Source of the DNA: Sphingobacterium sp. UBA7855
Lineage (GTDB): Bacteria; Bacteroidota; Bacteroidia; Sphingobacteriales; Sphingobacteriaceae
NCBI GenBank assembly: GCA_002500745.1
Contig: DLST01000011.1
Location: 310,838-374,837 of the forward strand
Direction of reading: 5' to 3'
DNA length: 64,000 nucleotides
This document shows, in pieces, positions 17,403 through 26,120 of this stretch. The notes under the pieces were generated by a model. The model was given only the letters and a program-made list of their open reading frames with translations. It was not told the DNA's origin and did no database searches. Position 1 is the stretch's first letter; each line of letters begins with the position of its first letter. The position numbers were made by a program, and so were the translations under genes.

Positions 17403-18980
17403 ATGAAACATCAAAAATTCAATAGATCAAAACTGATAGAAAAAATAAGAGATACGAGTGCATGGGATGTTATCGTAATAGGTGGTGGAGCGAGCGGATT
17501 AGGTGTTGCATTAGATGCTTTAAGCCGTGGATTCAAAACCATTTTGCTGGAACAGGTTGATTTTGCAAAAGGTACTTCAAGCAAAGCGACCAAACTCGTT
17601 CATGGCGGTGTACGCTATTTAGCTCAAGGTGATATTAGTCTGGTTAAAGAAGCGCTTCACGAAAGAGGTCTACTTCAAAAAAACGCTCCTCATCTGGTGA
17701 AAAACCAATCATTTATCATACCCAACTACAATTGGTTCGATGGTCCATTCTATACTATTGGAATGAAAATATATGATCTTTTGGCCGGTAAATTAAGTTT
17801 GGGAAAATCCATCCATATCAATAAAGATGAAACACTTAGTCGGATAAGCACAGTTAGACCAAAAGGTTTATATGGTGGAGTGGTTTATCAGGACGGGCAA
17901 TTTGACGACTCAAGACTTGCACTCAATGTAGCCCAAACCTGCATACAGATGGGTGGAGTTGCCCTAAATTATGTAAGAGTGAATAATCTCACTAAGGATA
18001 AGAACGGACGAATAAACGGTGTTATCGCCAATGACACCGAAACAGGTGAAGTTTTTACGATACAAGGTAAGGCGATAATCAATGCCACAGGCATATTTGT
18101 AGATGATATCTTAAAAATGGATAGACCGGAAGCCAAACAAATGGTACGTCCCAGCCAAGGAGTCCATCTCGTATTTGACAAATCCTTCCTCCCTGGCGAC
18201 GACGCGATCATGATTCCAAAAACAGATGATGGACGTGTCCTTTTTCTAGTTCCCTGGCACAATCGGGTCATTGCAGGAACAACCGACACCCCGATTGATG
18301 AACATAGCCTTGAACCCGTAGCTTTGGAACAGGAAATCGATTTTATTTTGAAAACTGCGGGACGCTACTTAACGAAACAACCAACAAGAGCAGATGCATT
18401 GGCGGTATTCGCTGGACTTCGTCCATTGGCCGCCCCTACAGGCAACTCCAATAAGACCAAAGAGATTTCACGAAGCCACAAAGTTATTGTAAGCGACTCC
18501 AAATTACTGACTTTAACAGGTGGAAAGTGGACAACATTCCGTCGAATGGGGCAAGATACAATCGATAAAGCGATAAAAATTGGCTGTTTACCGCAAAAAG
18601 AAAGCCGGTCCGCCACACAAATGATTTATAGTGCCATTCCGACAGCAGATAGAAGCAATCATCTCTATATTTATGGTGCTGACCAAGAAGCTATCCGTGC
18701 ATTAGCCCAGGAAAATCCTGAATGGAATGAGAAATTATTAGCGCACCTAGAATTTAAAAAAGCAGAGATTGTTTGGGCCGCACGCAATGAACTTGCCAGG
18801 ACAGTAGAAGATGTGCTATCCCGTCGTGTACGCATACTCTTTCTAGATGCCAAAGCTGCCGTTGAAGCAGCTCCTGAGGTCGCTAGATTACTCGCACTGG
18901 AACTAGGTAAGGATGAAAATTGGCGAAATGATCAAATTGAAAACTTTCAAAAAGTTGCAAAAAATTACATCTTGAAGTAA
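17403..18980 (+). CDS. glpD: Glycerol-3-phosphate dehydrogenase, FAD-dependent
   Basis: Oxidises sn-glycerol-3-phosphate to dihydroxyacetone phosphate and passes electrons to the respiratory quinone pool at the inner membrane. The 525-residue protein starts with the FAD fold DVIVIGGGASGLGVALDA, then the family signature GTSSKATKLVHGGVRYL, and FLVPWHNRVIAGTTDTP in the substrate part; LTGGKWTTFRRMGQDT is the second signature. The C-terminal 130 residues are the DAO_C helical domain. It leads glpD-glpK-glpF, with 27 bp before glpK. Length and motifs are normal. Confidence 0.96.
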   Translation: MKHQKFNRSKLIEKIRDTSAWDVIVIGGGASGLGVALDALSRGFKTILLEQVDFAKGTSSKATKLVHGGVRYLAQGDISLVKEALHERGLLQKNAPHLVKNQSFIIPNYNWFDGPFYTIGMKIYDLLAGKLSLGKSIHINKDETLSRISTVRPKGLYGGVVYQDGQFDDSRLALNVAQTCIQMGGVALNYVRVNNLTKDKNGRINGVIANDTETGEVFTIQGKAIINATGIFVDDILKMDRPEAKQMVRPSQGVHLVFDKSFLPGDDAIMIPKTDDGRVLFLVPWHNRVIAGTTDTPIDEHSLEPVALEQEIDFILKTAGRYLTKQPTRADALAVFAGLRPLAAPTGNSNKTKEISRSHKVIVSDSKLLTLTGGKWTTFRRMGQDTIDKAIKIGCLPQKESRSATQMIYSAIPTADRSNHLYIYGADQEAIRALAQENPEWNEKLLAHLEFKKAEIVWAARNELARTVEDVLSRRVRILFLDAKAAVEAAPEVARLLALELGKDENWRNDQIENFQKVAKNYILK

Positions 18981-19007
18981 CACAAAAATAACCAACAATA
19001 CTCAATT

Positions 19008-20507
19008 ATGGAACAGCAATACATCTTGGCAATGGATCAAGGTACCACCAGCTCCAGAGCAATAATTTTTGATAAAGACAGAAATATAGTCTCCATTGCC
19101 CAGAAGGAATTTACACAGATATTCCCACAACCGGGATGGGTCGAACATGACCCACATGAAATCTGGTCAACGCAGGCAGGTGTCACAGCAGAAGCCACCA
19201 CAAAGGCAGGATTAAATGGTAAAAATATTGCCGCTATTGGTATAACCAATCAACGCGAAACTGTAGTCGTCTGGAACAAAGAAACTGGAAAACCCATTTA
19301 TAATGCCATCGTTTGGCAAGATAAACGCACAGCAGATTATTGCGACGAATTGCGCAAGTCCAAAAAGCATGAAATGATTCAGGAAAAAACGGGACTGATA
19401 TTAGATCCGTATTTCTCTGCTACCAAAATCAAATGGATTCTGGACAATGTAGAGGGGGCGCGGGAAAAGGCACAAAACGGAGAATTAATTTGTGGAACGA
19501 TCGACACCTGGCTCGTCTGGAACCTCACCCGCGGCGACGCGCACATCACTGACGTTACTAACGCATCCCGTACCTTACTGTTTAATATCCACAGCATGGA
19601 ATGGGACGAGGAACTCCTTGAATTGTTTGACATCCCCGCGGCCATGCTTCCGCAAGTAAAAGAAAGCAGCGAAATATATGGAGAATCCCGGACGACCATT
19701 TTTGCACACAAAGTCAAAATAGCAGGAATTGCCGGCGATCAGCAAGCGGCACTTTTTGGACAGCAATGTATCGAGAAAGGAATGGTCAAAAATACATACG
19801 GAACAGGATGCTTTATGTTAATGAATATTGGCGATAAACCAATCCGATCAAAGAACAACCTTTTAACAACCGTTGCATGGAAAATCAACGGAAGAACAGA
19901 ATATGCATTAGAAGGCAGCATATTCATCGGCGGCGCACTGGTCCAATGGTTGCGCGACAATCTTAACATTATCCATAAGTCGGCCGACGTTGAACAACTG
20001 GCACTTACAGAAAAAGATAATGGTGGCGTCACCTTTATCCCAACATTTGCAGGTTTGGGAGCACCATACTGGAATGCCCGTGCACAAGGCACTTTATTTG
20101 GACTCACGCGCGCAACAACGAATGGCCATATTGCACGCGCTTCGCTCGAAGCAATCTCCCTTCAGACACGGGATGTACTACAGGCAATGGAGGCTGATAG
20201 TGGCATACCAATCAAAGAATTGCGTGTAGATGGTGGTGCGACTGGAAATGACCTGCTCATGCAAATTCAGGCTAATATACTCAATTGCAACGTTGTGCGA
20301 CCTAAAATTACAGAAACAACGGCTTTGGGCGCGGCATACTTAGCAGGACTAGCTGTAGGCTATTGGAAAGACCCGCAGGAAATATCGAAGTTTTGGGCGC
20401 AAGATCGTCTATTTGAACCCGAAACTGAACAAGAAGAGCAAACCAACAAAATCATTAAACTCTGGACAAAAGGAGTTAAAGCATTACAGTACTGGACCGA
20501 AAACTAA
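19008..20507 (+). CDS. glpK: Glycerol kinase
   Basis: Phosphorylates glycerol to sn-glycerol-3-phosphate, the substrate of the upstream GlpD. The 499-residue FGGY-family protein shows the N-terminal ATP-binding motif [14 protein letters not shown], the glycerol-contact region [11 protein letters not shown], the mid-protein signature [13 protein letters not shown] and the FGGY signature around [16 protein letters not shown]. Full length. It sits between glpD and glpF with short spacers (27 and 9 bp), so the three are a single operon. Confidence 0.97.
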   Translation: MEQQYILAMDQGTTSSRAIIFDKDRNIVSIAQKEFTQIFPQPGWVEHDPHEIWSTQAGVTAEATTKAGLNGKNIAAIGITNQRETVVVWNKETGKPIYNAIVWQDKRTADYCDELRKSKKHEMIQEKTGLILDPYFSATKIKWILDNVEGAREKAQNGELICGTIDTWLVWNLTRGDAHITDVTNASRTLLFNIHSMEWDEELLELFDIPAAMLPQVKESSEIYGESRTTIFAHKVKIAGIAGDQQAALFGQQCIEKGMVKNTYGTGCFMLMNIGDKPIRSKNNLLTTVAWKINGRTEYALEGSIFIGGALVQWLRDNLNIIHKSADVEQLALTEKDNGGVTFIPTFAGLGAPYWNARAQGTLFGLTRATTNGHIARASLEAISLQTRDVLQAMEADSGIPIKELRVDGGATGNDLLMQIQANILNCNVVRPKITETTALGAAYLAGLAVGYWKDPQEISKFWAQDRLFEPETEQEEQTNKIIKLWTKGVKALQYWTEN

Positions 20508-20516
20508 TCCACAAGC

Positions 20517-21257
20517 ATGAACCATTATTTAGCAGAATTTATCGGTACAACACTCCTATTACTTTTGGGGAACGGAGTTGTCGCCAACGTTATATTGAAA
20601 GGTACAAAAGGAGAAAATGGAGGATGGATTGTAATCACTACGGCATGGGCACTTGCAGTATACGTGGGGGTAGTATTTGCCGGACCCTATACCGGTGCGC
20701 ACCTCAACCCTGCAGTAACAATTGCTGTCGCTCTGAATAATGGACTCTCATGGACGGAAGTACCTGGCTATATTCTTGCGCAAATTGCCGGCGGTTTCTG
20801 TGGCGCCATGTTAACCTACTTCATGCACAAAGATCACTTTGACGCTACTTCAGATGCCACGACCAAACTCGGTGTTTTTGCCACTATACCGAACATACGA
20901 AATACTTCAACAAACCTGGTGAGTGAAATCATCGGAACCTTTGTGTTAATTTTTGCGATTTTCTTCATTACAGGCCAAGAGATTACCATCAATGAAAAAA
21001 CTGAGCCCATCGGGATGGGTTCCCTTGGTGCTATTCCTGTCGCTTTCGTCGTTTGGGCCATCGGTCTATCATTAGGAGGTACTACAGGCTATGCCATAAA
21101 TCCTGCCCGTGATCTCGGTCCACGCCTATTTCATGCGCTTTGGCCAATTAAAGGTAAAGGCAGCTCGGACTGGTCCTATGCATGGATTCCTATTTTGGGG
21201 CCCATCATAGGCGCTATTTTAGCCTTTGCACTCTATATATGTATAAAGCCTGCCTAG
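20517..21257 (+). CDS. glpF: Glycerol uptake facilitator, aquaglyceroporin
   Basis: An inner-membrane MIP-family channel of 246 residues that lets glycerol diffuse into the cell, where GlpK traps it. Both channel-lining NPA boxes are intact: GAHLNPAVTIAV in the first half and YAINPARDLGP in the second, where the Asp after NPAR is typical of glycerol facilitators rather than water-selective aquaporins. Six hydrophobic segments are visible, for example FIGTTLLLLLGNGVVANVIL. The start is 9 bp after the glpK stop. A strong shared terminator follows. Confidence 0.96.
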   Translation: MNHYLAEFIGTTLLLLLGNGVVANVILKGTKGENGGWIVITTAWALAVYVGVVFAGPYTGAHLNPAVTIAVALNNGLSWTEVPGYILAQIAGGFCGAMLTYFMHKDHFDATSDATTKLGVFATIPNIRNTSTNLVSEIIGTFVLIFAIFFITGQEITINEKTEPIGMGSLGAIPVAFVVWAIGLSLGGTTGYAINPARDLGPRLFHALWPIKGKGSSDWSYAWIPILGPIIGAILAFALYICIKPA

Positions 21258-21276
21258 TCAGCGTATTTTATAACAT

Positions 21277-21311
21277 CTAAAAGGGGATTCAATTTATGAA
21301 TCCCCTTTTAG
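21277..21311. terminator. Bidirectional terminator glpF / GlsB-like gene
   Basis: CTAAAAGGGGATTC (21277-21290) pairs perfectly with GAATCCCCTTTTAG (21298-21311) around AATTTAT. It ends both the glp operon and the convergent acyltransferase pair. Confidence 0.88.
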
Positions 21312-21315
21312 TTTT

Positions 21316-22275
21316 TTACCCGCGTTTAGGCTTTCGATGACCATATTCACGATCCCGCTCAAACGTATTCATATGACGTTCCTTCTTGCCAGGGTATACA
21401 TCGTCTATTACAATTAAGATACCTTTTTCCTCCACCGTACCAAATTCATCATTACGTGCTGTACCAAAAGATTTCATGGTTGGCGAAAGGTTCATATACG
21501 TATTGATGAGTGGTGGAATGTTCTCTCCCAATGCCCTTACACGACTGTTTAAAACTTTATATCCCTCCCTATAATCCAATCCATCAAAAATGCCGATAAA
21601 ACGATCGTAATCGTTCTTTATTTCCAATTCAGGAAGGGGTAACACCAAGTTGTCGTGATCAGGGAAATAATAATCCATAAAGTAAAGTAGCATATCACGC
21701 GCATCTTTATTGTAATGCGGATACATCGTTACCTTACCGAAGAGATATTTTATTTCCGGATTAAGCATAACCAAAGCTCCTAAGCCGTCCCACAAGTTAT
21801 CTAATGAAAAAATTCCTTTTCGATTATCTATGGCGGGTTGGTATTTAGGTTGAACAAAAGAGCGCCCCAATTCTATGGTGTAAGGCAAATACTCTTGTGC
21901 GAACAAATCAGAAAACTGAAAATAATGCGCTGTTGACAAATTGGGCACACCATCTACCTCTCCAGCGTCAGCACATTTAATGACACGATAACCAGCAACC
22001 ACTTCCTCATCTTCGGGATTCCATGCGATCAACTGATCGTAACAATCTTCGCAGGTATCATTTTCATCAATATCAATTGAAAGTCCTGTACCTCCGCCTG
22101 CCCCACGAAAAGTCAACTCACGTAAACGCCCAATTTCCCGCATGACATTCGGCGAATTATGATAGTTGATTAAATATATCTCGTTATTTCCATTGTTGGT
22201 ATATCGTAAGAAAACGTCTTTATTCAATTCGGTCTTCAATAATGCTCTATCAACTGGGGGTATAATTTCTTGCAT
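21316..22275 (-). CDS. GlsB/OlsB-like N-acyltransferase, GNAT family
   Basis: A 319-residue protein of the hemolysin/OlsB-type GNAT group that N-acylates an amino acid to start aminolipid synthesis. Visible family features are REIGRLRELTFRGAGGGTG, VVAGYRVIKC, the LGRSFVQPKYQ segment and LWDGLGALVMLNPEIKYLFGKVTMYPHYN. It lies 5 bp after the PlsC-type gene, the same pairing as glycine-lipid synthases GlsB and GlsA of Bacteroides, where the two subunits make mono- then di-acylated glycine lipids. I infer an analogous lipid, but glycine, serine-glycine or ornithine as head group cannot be decided from sequence. Confidence 0.82.
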   Translation of the reverse strand: MQEIIPPVDRALLKTELNKDVFLRYTNNGNNEIYLINYHNSPNVMREIGRLRELTFRGAGGGTGLSIDIDENDTCEDCYDQLIAWNPEDEEVVAGYRVIKCADAGEVDGVPNLSTAHYFQFSDLFAQEYLPYTIELGRSFVQPKYQPAIDNRKGIFSLDNLWDGLGALVMLNPEIKYLFGKVTMYPHYNKDARDMLLYFMDYYFPDHDNLVLPLPELEIKNDYDRFIGIFDGLDYREGYKVLNSRVRALGENIPPLINTYMNLSPTMKSFGTARNDEFGTVEEKGILIVIDDVYPGKKERHMNTFERDREYGHRKPKRG

Positions 22276-22280
22276 AAATT

Positions 22281-23114
22281 CTATTTTTCTTGAGCCAATC
22301 CATAAACCCTTCTTTTCACTTCCTCAGCCCAAGTTTTTTCGTTTTTTGATTGATCAAACGCTGTATAAGGGATTCGTTCTCCTACTATAATATTGACGGT
22401 ATGCCCACGTTGAGCAAACATTTCATCAGGTAAATATAACATTTCAATGTTTACCTTAAGACCTATTTTCTGTCTAAGCCTTGCAAAATTATAAAAAAAC
22501 TTAGAGTTTTTACCGTCGATTAACACTGGAATGACATCTTTTTTATATTTTTTTGACTTACTGATGAAACTTTTCTTCCATTCAAGATCCTCAATATGGC
22601 CATCTTTTTGTTTTCTGGAAACCAAACCAGCTGGAAATACCAATAGCGCGTCATCGGCACCATAAGCCTCTTCAATCGCTGTAATAGCCTGTTTTCCCTG
22701 CCCTCCAAGCTTGTTTACACCCACAAAGAGGGGTCTCAAATTGTCTATATTTAATAGAATATCATTCACTAAAAATTTGACGTCACGCCGGTGCTTACCA
22801 ATAGCATGCATAAATGCGATACCGTCCAATCCGCCCAAAGGATGATTGGATGCAAAAATTACAGGATCCGATGCTGGAATATTTTCCGCACCGTACAAAT
22901 TGACCTTTACATCCAGATCATTGATCAGAGCATCAACAAAATCCAATCCCTGAAGGTCTGCAAAGCGTGTCATAATATCATTTATCTCATCTTCATGAAT
23001 TGTCCTTTTTAAATAATTCATTAAAAAAGACGGAATCCATTTAGCAAGCCCCGCGTTCTTTTTGTGAATAACTTCACGTATATCAATAAATTTTTTATTC
23101 TCGCTTGTGGTCAT
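22281..23114 (-). CDS. GlsA/PlsC-like O-acyltransferase
   Basis: A 277-residue lysophospholipid-acyltransferase-fold enzyme expected to add the second acyl chain to the N-acyl amino acid. The acyltransferase motif I is FASNHPLGGLDG, giving His and Asp with five intervening residues instead of the classical HX4D; motif III is DALLVFPAGLVSR. The ATG at 23114 is preferred over an adjacent TTG at 23117. The next gene (GNAT type) starts 5 bp downstream, so they are one operon. Annotation as hemolysin would be historical only. Confidence 0.82.
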   Translation of the reverse strand: MTTSENKKFIDIREVIHKKNAGLAKWIPSFLMNYLKRTIHEDEINDIMTRFADLQGLDFVDALINDLDVKVNLYGAENIPASDPVIFASNHPLGGLDGIAFMHAIGKHRRDVKFLVNDILLNIDNLRPLFVGVNKLGGQGKQAITAIEEAYGADDALLVFPAGLVSRKQKDGHIEDLEWKKSFISKSKKYKKDVIPVLIDGKNSKFFYNFARLRQKIGLKVNIEMLYLPDEMFAQRGHTVNIIVGERIPYTAFDQSKNEKTWAEEVKRRVYGLAQEK

Positions 23115-23366
23115 CAATCCTATTTTTCTGATTAGAAATTACATCTTTAGAAAGGCTTCTAACCAAGCCTTTCTCAATTCGCTGACAAAAATAATAACAG
23201 AACGGTAATAAAAGTACAATTTTAAACTTTAAAAATGTACTTATTTGCGATTATGCAATCTGTCCTTTTGCCTGAGTTTTTGAAGTGCTTCAGCAACTCA
23301 AACAATTAAGCAGAAATCTCATCTTCGAAAATTTCTTTTGACCTAGTTTTTTTATTAAGTTTGGAT

Positions 23367-24029
23367 ATGCTAATAAGTCAATTTCTTTCAAACGCAGATT
23401 TCAGCATTCAAAATGCTGATTCAATACAACAGGCGCTCGAAAAGCTCCAAGATATGCTTTGTAAAGAATTAATTGTTTTAAATGGTGACGAATATATTGG
23501 CTTGGTCAATGAAACCATTTTATTGGAAGCCGAAGACGAGGAAGCATTGCTTTCTTCCATCCCCATAAATACAGTTCCAATACCGTTAAAGTTTAATCAA
23601 CATCCTTATGATGCCCTGGTGATGATGACTGTGTACAATAGTACAATTGTTCCTATTTTGGACCAGGACAACAAATATATTGGAGTCTGTACGCAGTTAG
23701 ATATCTTAAAAGCAATCAGTTTGATTCAATCACAGAATGAATCGGGCGCAATTATTGTCTTAGCCATCGGACTACATGATTTTTCATTGTCTCAAATTGC
23801 GCATCTCGTGGAAAGTGATAATTGCAGAATTCTCAATTGTGCTACCAAAATAAATTTGGACACCGATAATATTGAAGTTACACTAAAAATAGACAAATCA
23901 AATATTGGTGCTTTGCTCAATTCATTTTTGCGACACAACTACATAATTTTGGAAACTCACAATACGATAGCATCCTTCGATGACACTGCCGACCGCTATC
24001 AACAGCTCATGAATTACATCAACATATAA
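23367..24029 (+). CDS. CBS-domain-containing protein
   Basis: A 220-residue cytosolic protein with a pair of CBS motifs in the first 130 residues (NADSIQQALEKL, NGDEYIGLVNE, HPYDALVMMTVYNSTIVPILDQDNKYIGV) and an ACT-like ferredoxin fold behind (GAIIVLAIGLHDFSLSQIAHLVESDNCRIL). CBS pairs bind adenine nucleotides as energy or NAD sensors. It precedes NAD kinase by 49 bp on the same strand, a neighbourhood conserved in many Bacteroidota, suggesting a regulatory link to NAD metabolism (inference). The ATG at 23367 is chosen over TTG at 23361. Confidence 0.85.
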   Translation: MLISQFLSNADFSIQNADSIQQALEKLQDMLCKELIVLNGDEYIGLVNETILLEAEDEEALLSSIPINTVPIPLKFNQHPYDALVMMTVYNSTIVPILDQDNKYIGVCTQLDILKAISLIQSQNESGAIIVLAIGLHDFSLSQIAHLVESDNCRILNCATKINLDTDNIEVTLKIDKSNIGALLNSFLRHNYIILETHNTIASFDDTADRYQQLMNYINI

Positions 24030-24078
24030 TTAGAATTATTTTTTTCTCATCTTTGCCCCCATTAAAATTGAAAACAAT

Positions 24079-24963
24079 ATGAGAATCGCAATATATGGAA
24101 GAGAGTTTCAACCCTCTGTTATAACACATGTGAAACACTTGTTTGAATATCTTGTAGATAAAAATATTGAAATTTGGGTGTATGAACCATTCCATAAATT
24201 TCTCATCACACAGTTTGAATGTGATTTTAATTTCTTAACATACAATACGTACCAGGAAATTAAAGGTTGTATCCACATTATGCTGAGTTTGGGTGGTGAT
24301 GGAACAATGTTGTCTGCCGTTTCACTAATAAAAGATTCTGGAATTCCAATCGCTGGAATGAATTTTGGTCGACTTGGTTTCCTAGCCTCAATCAATAAAA
24401 ATGATTTCGAAGACTCTTTGGATGACATTCTTAACCAGCGTTATAGCATACAAAAGCGTGTATTGCTTTCTGTCGAATCCGAGCAGACAAATTTGTTCCA
24501 AGGTAATCACTATGCTCTGAACGATATTACGGTGTTTCGTTACGATAGCTCGGCTATGATTACCGTAAATGCCCGCATCAATGGTGAATGGCTTAATTCA
24601 TATTGGGCTGATGGACTAATTATCGCTACACCTACCGGTTCCACGGCATACTCGCTGAGTTGTGGCGGACCTATTATTATGCCCGAAAGTGGTAATTTCG
24701 TGATAACCCCTATTTCACCTCACAATCTTAATGTTAGACCGATTGTCATTTCCAATCAGTTTACCCTGGAGTTAGAAATAGAAAGCCGGAGCAACCAATA
24801 CATTCTAAGCTGTGATTCGAAAAATGAATCTATTGATACATCCATAAAATTAACGATTAAACAGGCTCCATTTACGATTAATCTCATTAGACTTCCCCAT
24901 GAGAGCTTTTTCAGCACATTGCGAGAGAAATTACTTTGGGGAATTGATGTCAGGAACTATTAA
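24079..24963 (+). CDS. nadK: NAD kinase
   Basis: Makes NADP from NAD and ATP. The 294-residue protein carries the kinase signature MLSLGGDGTML near residue 75, GMNFGRLGFLA, the NAD-contact Asn-Asp in HYALNDITVF and the glycine-rich IATPTGSTAYSLSCGGPII. Length is usual. It follows the CBS gene, forming a likely two-gene unit. The next gene, an isoprenyl transferase, begins after a 306-bp gene-free interval. Confidence 0.96.
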   Translation: MRIAIYGREFQPSVITHVKHLFEYLVDKNIEIWVYEPFHKFLITQFECDFNFLTYNTYQEIKGCIHIMLSLGGDGTMLSAVSLIKDSGIPIAGMNFGRLGFLASINKNDFEDSLDDILNQRYSIQKRVLLSVESEQTNLFQGNHYALNDITVFRYDSSAMITVNARINGEWLNSYWADGLIIATPTGSTAYSLSCGGPIIMPESGNFVITPISPHNLNVRPIVISNQFTLELEIESRSNQYILSCDSKNESIDTSIKLTIKQAPFTINLIRLPHESFFSTLREKLLWGIDVRNY

Positions 24964-25269
24964 GCTATTACTAAGTTCAAACTAGCTCAGGCTAGTTGAA
25001 AAAAAGCACCAAAACTGATTGCCCAAGATATTTCAATCAATCTTTATATATAATGTACTTCTGAATTTCCAATTAAAAATCGATATTTGGAAGAAGTAAA
25101 GGACGGTAGAATGATTAAGTTCCTATGAGAAATGCGCATGAAATCATTCATTCGATGAAAAGTTTAACAAACACTATTCATTGATAGGAATACAGAATAC
25201 AAAGCATAGGTTTTAACACACCGAAACAGCATCACCGTTAAGGTGTTAATTTTATTGAAAACAGCAAAA
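24964..25269. other. Gene-free interval nadK to uppS
   Basis: No reading frame longer than about 20 codons has a plausible start. A short stem AACTAGC/GCTAGTT with loop TCAG lies at 24980-24997 just beyond nadK, followed by an A-run instead of a T-run, so plus-strand termination is doubtful. In many relatives a porin-like gene occupies this position; I see no remnant of one. Confidence 0.5.
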
Positions 25270-26007
25270 ATGAGTTTTTTAGATCAGATAGATAATATTA
25301 AGTTGCCACAGCATATCGCCATCATCATGGATGGAAATGGACGCTGGGCAAAACAGAAAGGAAAACTTCGTGTTTTTGGGCACCAAAATGGTGTAAAAGC
25401 AGTGAGAGAAGCTTTAGAAGGATGTGTAAAAGCCAATATTAAATTTCTGACACTTTATGCATTTTCTGCAGAAAACTGGAATAGACCTAAACTAGAAGTC
25501 ATGGCGCTAATGGAGCTATTGGTTTCTTCACTCAAAAAAGAAATTAAAACTTTTCAGGAAAATGGCGTTCGCTTGAATGTCATTGGCGACATTAGCAAAC
25601 TACCTTTACATGCACAAAAAAAGCTTCAAGAGACCATAGTAGCGACGAAAGAAAATAAACACTGTACGTTGACGTTAGCATTGAGCTACAGTTCCCGCCA
25701 AGAAATCCTAGATGCTACTCGAAATCTAGCACAACAAGTAAAAGATGGACTACTCACTATAGATGAAATTGACGATGAGTCATTTGCTTCAAACCTCTAT
25801 ACGCAAAACCTTCCAGACCCTGATCTGCTCATACGTACAAGTGGAGAATTGAGAATAAGCAACTTTCTACTTTGGCAAATTGCTTACTCAGAACTATGCT
25901 TCTTAGATAAGATGTGGCCTGAGTTTACTAAAGAGGATTTGTACAAATCAATAGTAGACTACCAACAGCGCGAAAGAAGGTTTGGAAAAACAAGTGAGCA
26001 GTTATAA
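25270..26007 (+). CDS. uppS: Isoprenyl transferase (undecaprenyl diphosphate synthase)
   Basis: Elongates farnesyl diphosphate by cis-addition of isoprene units to the C55 carrier lipid used for peptidoglycan and O-antigen export. The 245 residues show motif I AIIMDGNGRWAKQKG with catalytic Asp, then GVKAVREAL, the TLYAFSAENWNRP segment, and PDLLIRTSGELRISNFLLWQIAYSE as the C-terminal motif. The ATG at 25270 gives MSFLDQIDN; an upstream in-frame TTG at 25243 is rejected. bamA follows after 113 bp. Confidence 0.95.
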   Translation: MSFLDQIDNIKLPQHIAIIMDGNGRWAKQKGKLRVFGHQNGVKAVREALEGCVKANIKFLTLYAFSAENWNRPKLEVMALMELLVSSLKKEIKTFQENGVRLNVIGDISKLPLHAQKKLQETIVATKENKHCTLTLALSYSSRQEILDATRNLAQQVKDGLLTIDEIDDESFASNLYTQNLPDPDLLIRTSGELRISNFLLWQIAYSELCFLDKMWPEFTKEDLYKSIVDYQQRERRFGKTSEQL

Positions 26008-26120
26008 ATGATTTTATTAAATTTGTCCACTGATTTGAAGAAAACAAGCTGGTTAAATTTTCTTAATTAACAAAAATTAACAAACGATTGGTGTACTTTA
26101 GCGCCAATAATTTTAGATAA

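Noticed and set aside
24980..24997. Hairpin behind nadK as a terminator
   Set aside because: The 7-bp stem is followed by A instead of T on the plus strand, so termination of nadK is not supported.
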